Shown here one piece after another: positions 5,706-6,909 of a DNA stretch of 6,909 nt; the first letter of the stretch is position 1; each line of letters starts with the position of its first letter. A program made the position numbers and the translations under genes. The DNA comes from Pirellulaceae bacterium (GTDB lineage Bacteria; Planctomycetota; Planctomycetia; Pirellulales; Pirellulaceae), in contig JASLRF010000198.1 of NCBI GenBank assembly GCA_030744095.1, positions 1-6,909 on the forward strand, in the 5' to 3' direction. The notes beneath the pieces are model-generated. The model saw nothing but the letters and a program-made list of their open reading frames with translations. It searched no databases and was not told the DNA's origin.

Positions 5706-6778
5706 GTGACGTCGGTCAGATCGAAACCGTACGTTGGATCGGTGATGCCGATGGGCAGCTGGTCCTGATCGATCAGACGTTGCTGCCGATCGAGTTTCGT
5801 GAGGTCAACTGCACGTCGGTTGAAGAAGTCTGGGAAGCGATCAAGATGTTGCGTGTGCGTGGTGCGCCGGCCATCGGCATTGCCGCCGCATATGGGGTTT
5901 GCGTCGGTTTGCAACCGTACGCTGCGACGGACCACGATTCGTTCTTTGATCGGCTGGATGAGGTCATGAAGTATCTCGCCACCAGCCGCCCCACCGCCGT
6001 GAATTTATTCTGGGCGCTCGACCGAATGCGAAAGCTGGCCGACGCCCTCGGTGATGTGGCGTCAATTCGCGAAGTTCGTATCGCGCTGCTCGAAGAAGCT
6101 CGCGCGATTCACGAAGAAGATCGCCGGATGTGTCACGAGATAGGCCGTATCGGTGCCGATCTGCTATCAGACGGCGATGGGGTGCTCACACATTGCAACG
6201 CAGGTGGCCTGGCGACAGCCGAATATGGGACGGCTCTCTCAGTGATTTTTACGGCACAAGATCAAGGCAAGCAGGTGCACGTCTTCGTCGACGAAACACG
6301 ACCCTTACTGCAAGGAGCGCGGTTGACGGCCTGGGAATTGGGTCAGCGCGGAATCGATGCCACGCTGATCTGCGATTCCATGGCGGCACAGGTCATGCGC
6401 GAAGGCAAGGTTCAGGCGGTGATCACTGGTGCCGATCGTATCGCTGCCAATGGTGATACCGCCAACAAGATCGGCACGTATTCCGTGGCCGTTCTGGCAC
6501 AGGCTCATGACATTCCGTTCTATATTGCTGCGCCCTCCTCGACGTTTGATCTGTCCATTGCCAGCGGCGCGGAAATCCCTATCGAACAACGGGCCAGCGA
6601 AGAGATCACTCACGGTTTCGGCCGACAAACAGCACCGGACGGAATCGCCGTTTACAATCCTGCCTTCGATGTGACTCCGGCCGATTTGATCAAGGCGATC
6701 ATTACCGAACGCGGTCTGATCGAACCAGTCTCGGTGCACACGATCGCGGATCAGATCACCAACACGACAGCTCGTTGA
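5702..6778 (+). CDS. mtnA: S-methyl-5-thioribose-1-phosphate isomerase, MtnA
   Basis: A 358-aa member of the eIF2B-like isomerase family and full length for MtnA. It converts the aldose methylthioribose-1-phosphate to methylthioribulose-1-phosphate in methionine salvage from methylthioadenosine. Signatures: [17 protein letters not shown] (50-66), [15 protein letters not shown] (95-109), [18 protein letters not shown] (162-179) with the catalytic cysteine C165, [18 protein letters not shown] (196-213), CDSMAAQVM (224-232) and [20 protein letters not shown] (241-260) with the catalytic aspartate D245. These favour MtnA over the related ribose-1,5-bisphosphate isomerases and eIF2B subunits. Its ATG overlaps the purE stop as ATGA, implying translational coupling. 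No mtnP, mtnB or other salvage gene is in the window. The gene ends 13 bases before the convergent hydrolase stop. Confidence 0.96.
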   Translation: MSDVGQIETVRWIGDADGQLVLIDQTLLPIEFREVNCTSVEEVWEAIKMLRVRGAPAIGIAAAYGVCVGLQPYAATDHDSFFDRLDEVMKYLATSRPTAVNLFWALDRMRKLADALGDVASIREVRIALLEEARAIHEEDRRMCHEIGRIGADLLSDGDGVLTHCNAGGLATAEYGTALSVIFTAQDQGKQVHVFVDETRPLLQGARLTAWELGQRGIDATLICDSMAAQVMREGKVQAVITGADRIAANGDTANKIGTYSVAVLAQAHDIPFYIAAPSSTFDLSIASGAEIPIEQRASEEITHGFGRQTAPDGIAVYNPAFDVTPADLIKAIITERGLIEPVSVHTIADQITNTTAR

Positions 6779-6791
6779 CCGTTGGGCTACG

Positions 6792-6909
6792 CTACTTTGT
6801 GTGCTTGAGGTTTGTGTGCTTGAGGACGAATTCTACGATCGGTGCCGGGTCCTTCAACGAATGTGGATGGTGCCCAACACCTGGCTTTCGGATCACTTCA
6901 ATACTACCG
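6792..6909 (-). CDS. Alpha/beta hydrolase, C-terminal fragment
   Basis: Reading the minus strand from the window edge gives 38 complete residues and a TAG stop at 6794-6792. They include IEVIRKPGVGHHPHSL followed by KDPAPIVEFVL and a lysine-rich tail. The GVGHHPHSL segment looks like the catalytic-histidine loop near the C-terminus of alpha/beta hydrolases of the prolyl-oligopeptidase/esterase kind, and DPAPIVEFVL fits the final helix. The nucleophile and acid residues are outside the window, so enzyme class and substrate are unknown. The last residues contain LKHTN then LKHTK, produced by a 15-bp duplication. It is convergent with mtnA. Confidence 0.72.
   Translation of the reverse strand, partial: GSIEVIRKPGVGHHPHSLKDPAPIVEFVLKHTNLKHTK
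6796..6825. repeat. Perfect 15-bp tandem duplication
   Basis: TTTGTGTGCTTGAGG occurs at 6796-6810 and again at 6811-6825 with no mismatch. It lies in the last codons of the minus-strand hydrolase. Because 15 is a multiple of three, it adds five residues without changing the frame. Identity of the copies suggests a recent slippage-type event or a polymorphic site. Confidence 0.9.

Noticed and set aside
1..6909. A defence, mobile or secretion system
   Set aside because: All recognisable genes are transport or metabolic enzymes. There is no integrase, transposase, toxin-antitoxin pair, nuclease, CRISPR repeat or terminal repeat, and no evident shift in composition.

Overview
The window reads as ordinary chromosomal DNA of a moderately GC-rich, free-living bacterium. 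My best guess is a planctomycete of the Pirellula/Rhodopirellula type. This rests on the style of the proteins (PurE with a GGPRNAG ending, an alpha/beta hydrolase tail with GVGHHPHSL, a split AtuA pair) and on the mix of strong and nearly absent Shine-Dalgarno sites. No rRNA, tRNA, CRISPR, IS element or phage gene was seen, and nothing marks the region as foreign.

Layout, left to right. (1) Positions 1-174 hold the last 57 codons of an ABC exporter ATPase on the plus strand. (2) Convergent to it, a tight minus-strand cassette runs 2785 to 185: an AtuA-family (DUF1446) protein of 473 aa, a separate 135-aa AtuA C-terminal-domain protein, and an enoyl-CoA hydratase/isomerase of 262 aa. The genes overlap by 1 and 17 bases and are almost certainly one transcript. 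(3) A divergent intergenic region of about 270-330 bases carries two inverted repeats and a possible promoter. It leads into an unrecognised plus-strand protein of about 190-214 aa. (4) A 322-base stretch with no convincing gene follows. (5) A plus-strand group has alanine dehydrogenase (371 aa), PurE (170 aa) and MtnA (358 aa); purE and mtnA overlap by ATGA. (6) At the right edge, the last 38 codons of a minus-strand alpha/beta hydrolase converge on mtnA. Its tail carries a perfect 15-bp tandem duplication.

Working picture. The minus cassette probably serves catabolism of a branched or unsaturated acyl-CoA, as AtuA and its hydratase do in acyclic terpene and leucine-type pathways. The carboxylase subunits expected for that route are not in the window. 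The plus group combines alanine/pyruvate interconversion, the N5-CAIR mutase step of purine synthesis and the isomerase of methylthioadenosine salvage. All are housekeeping functions, but the combination is not a textbook operon.

I see no clear new multi-gene system. The least explained items are the orphan protein with the dyad in front of it, the split AtuA/hydratase cassette with a one-glutamate hydratase, and the coupling of purE to mtnA.
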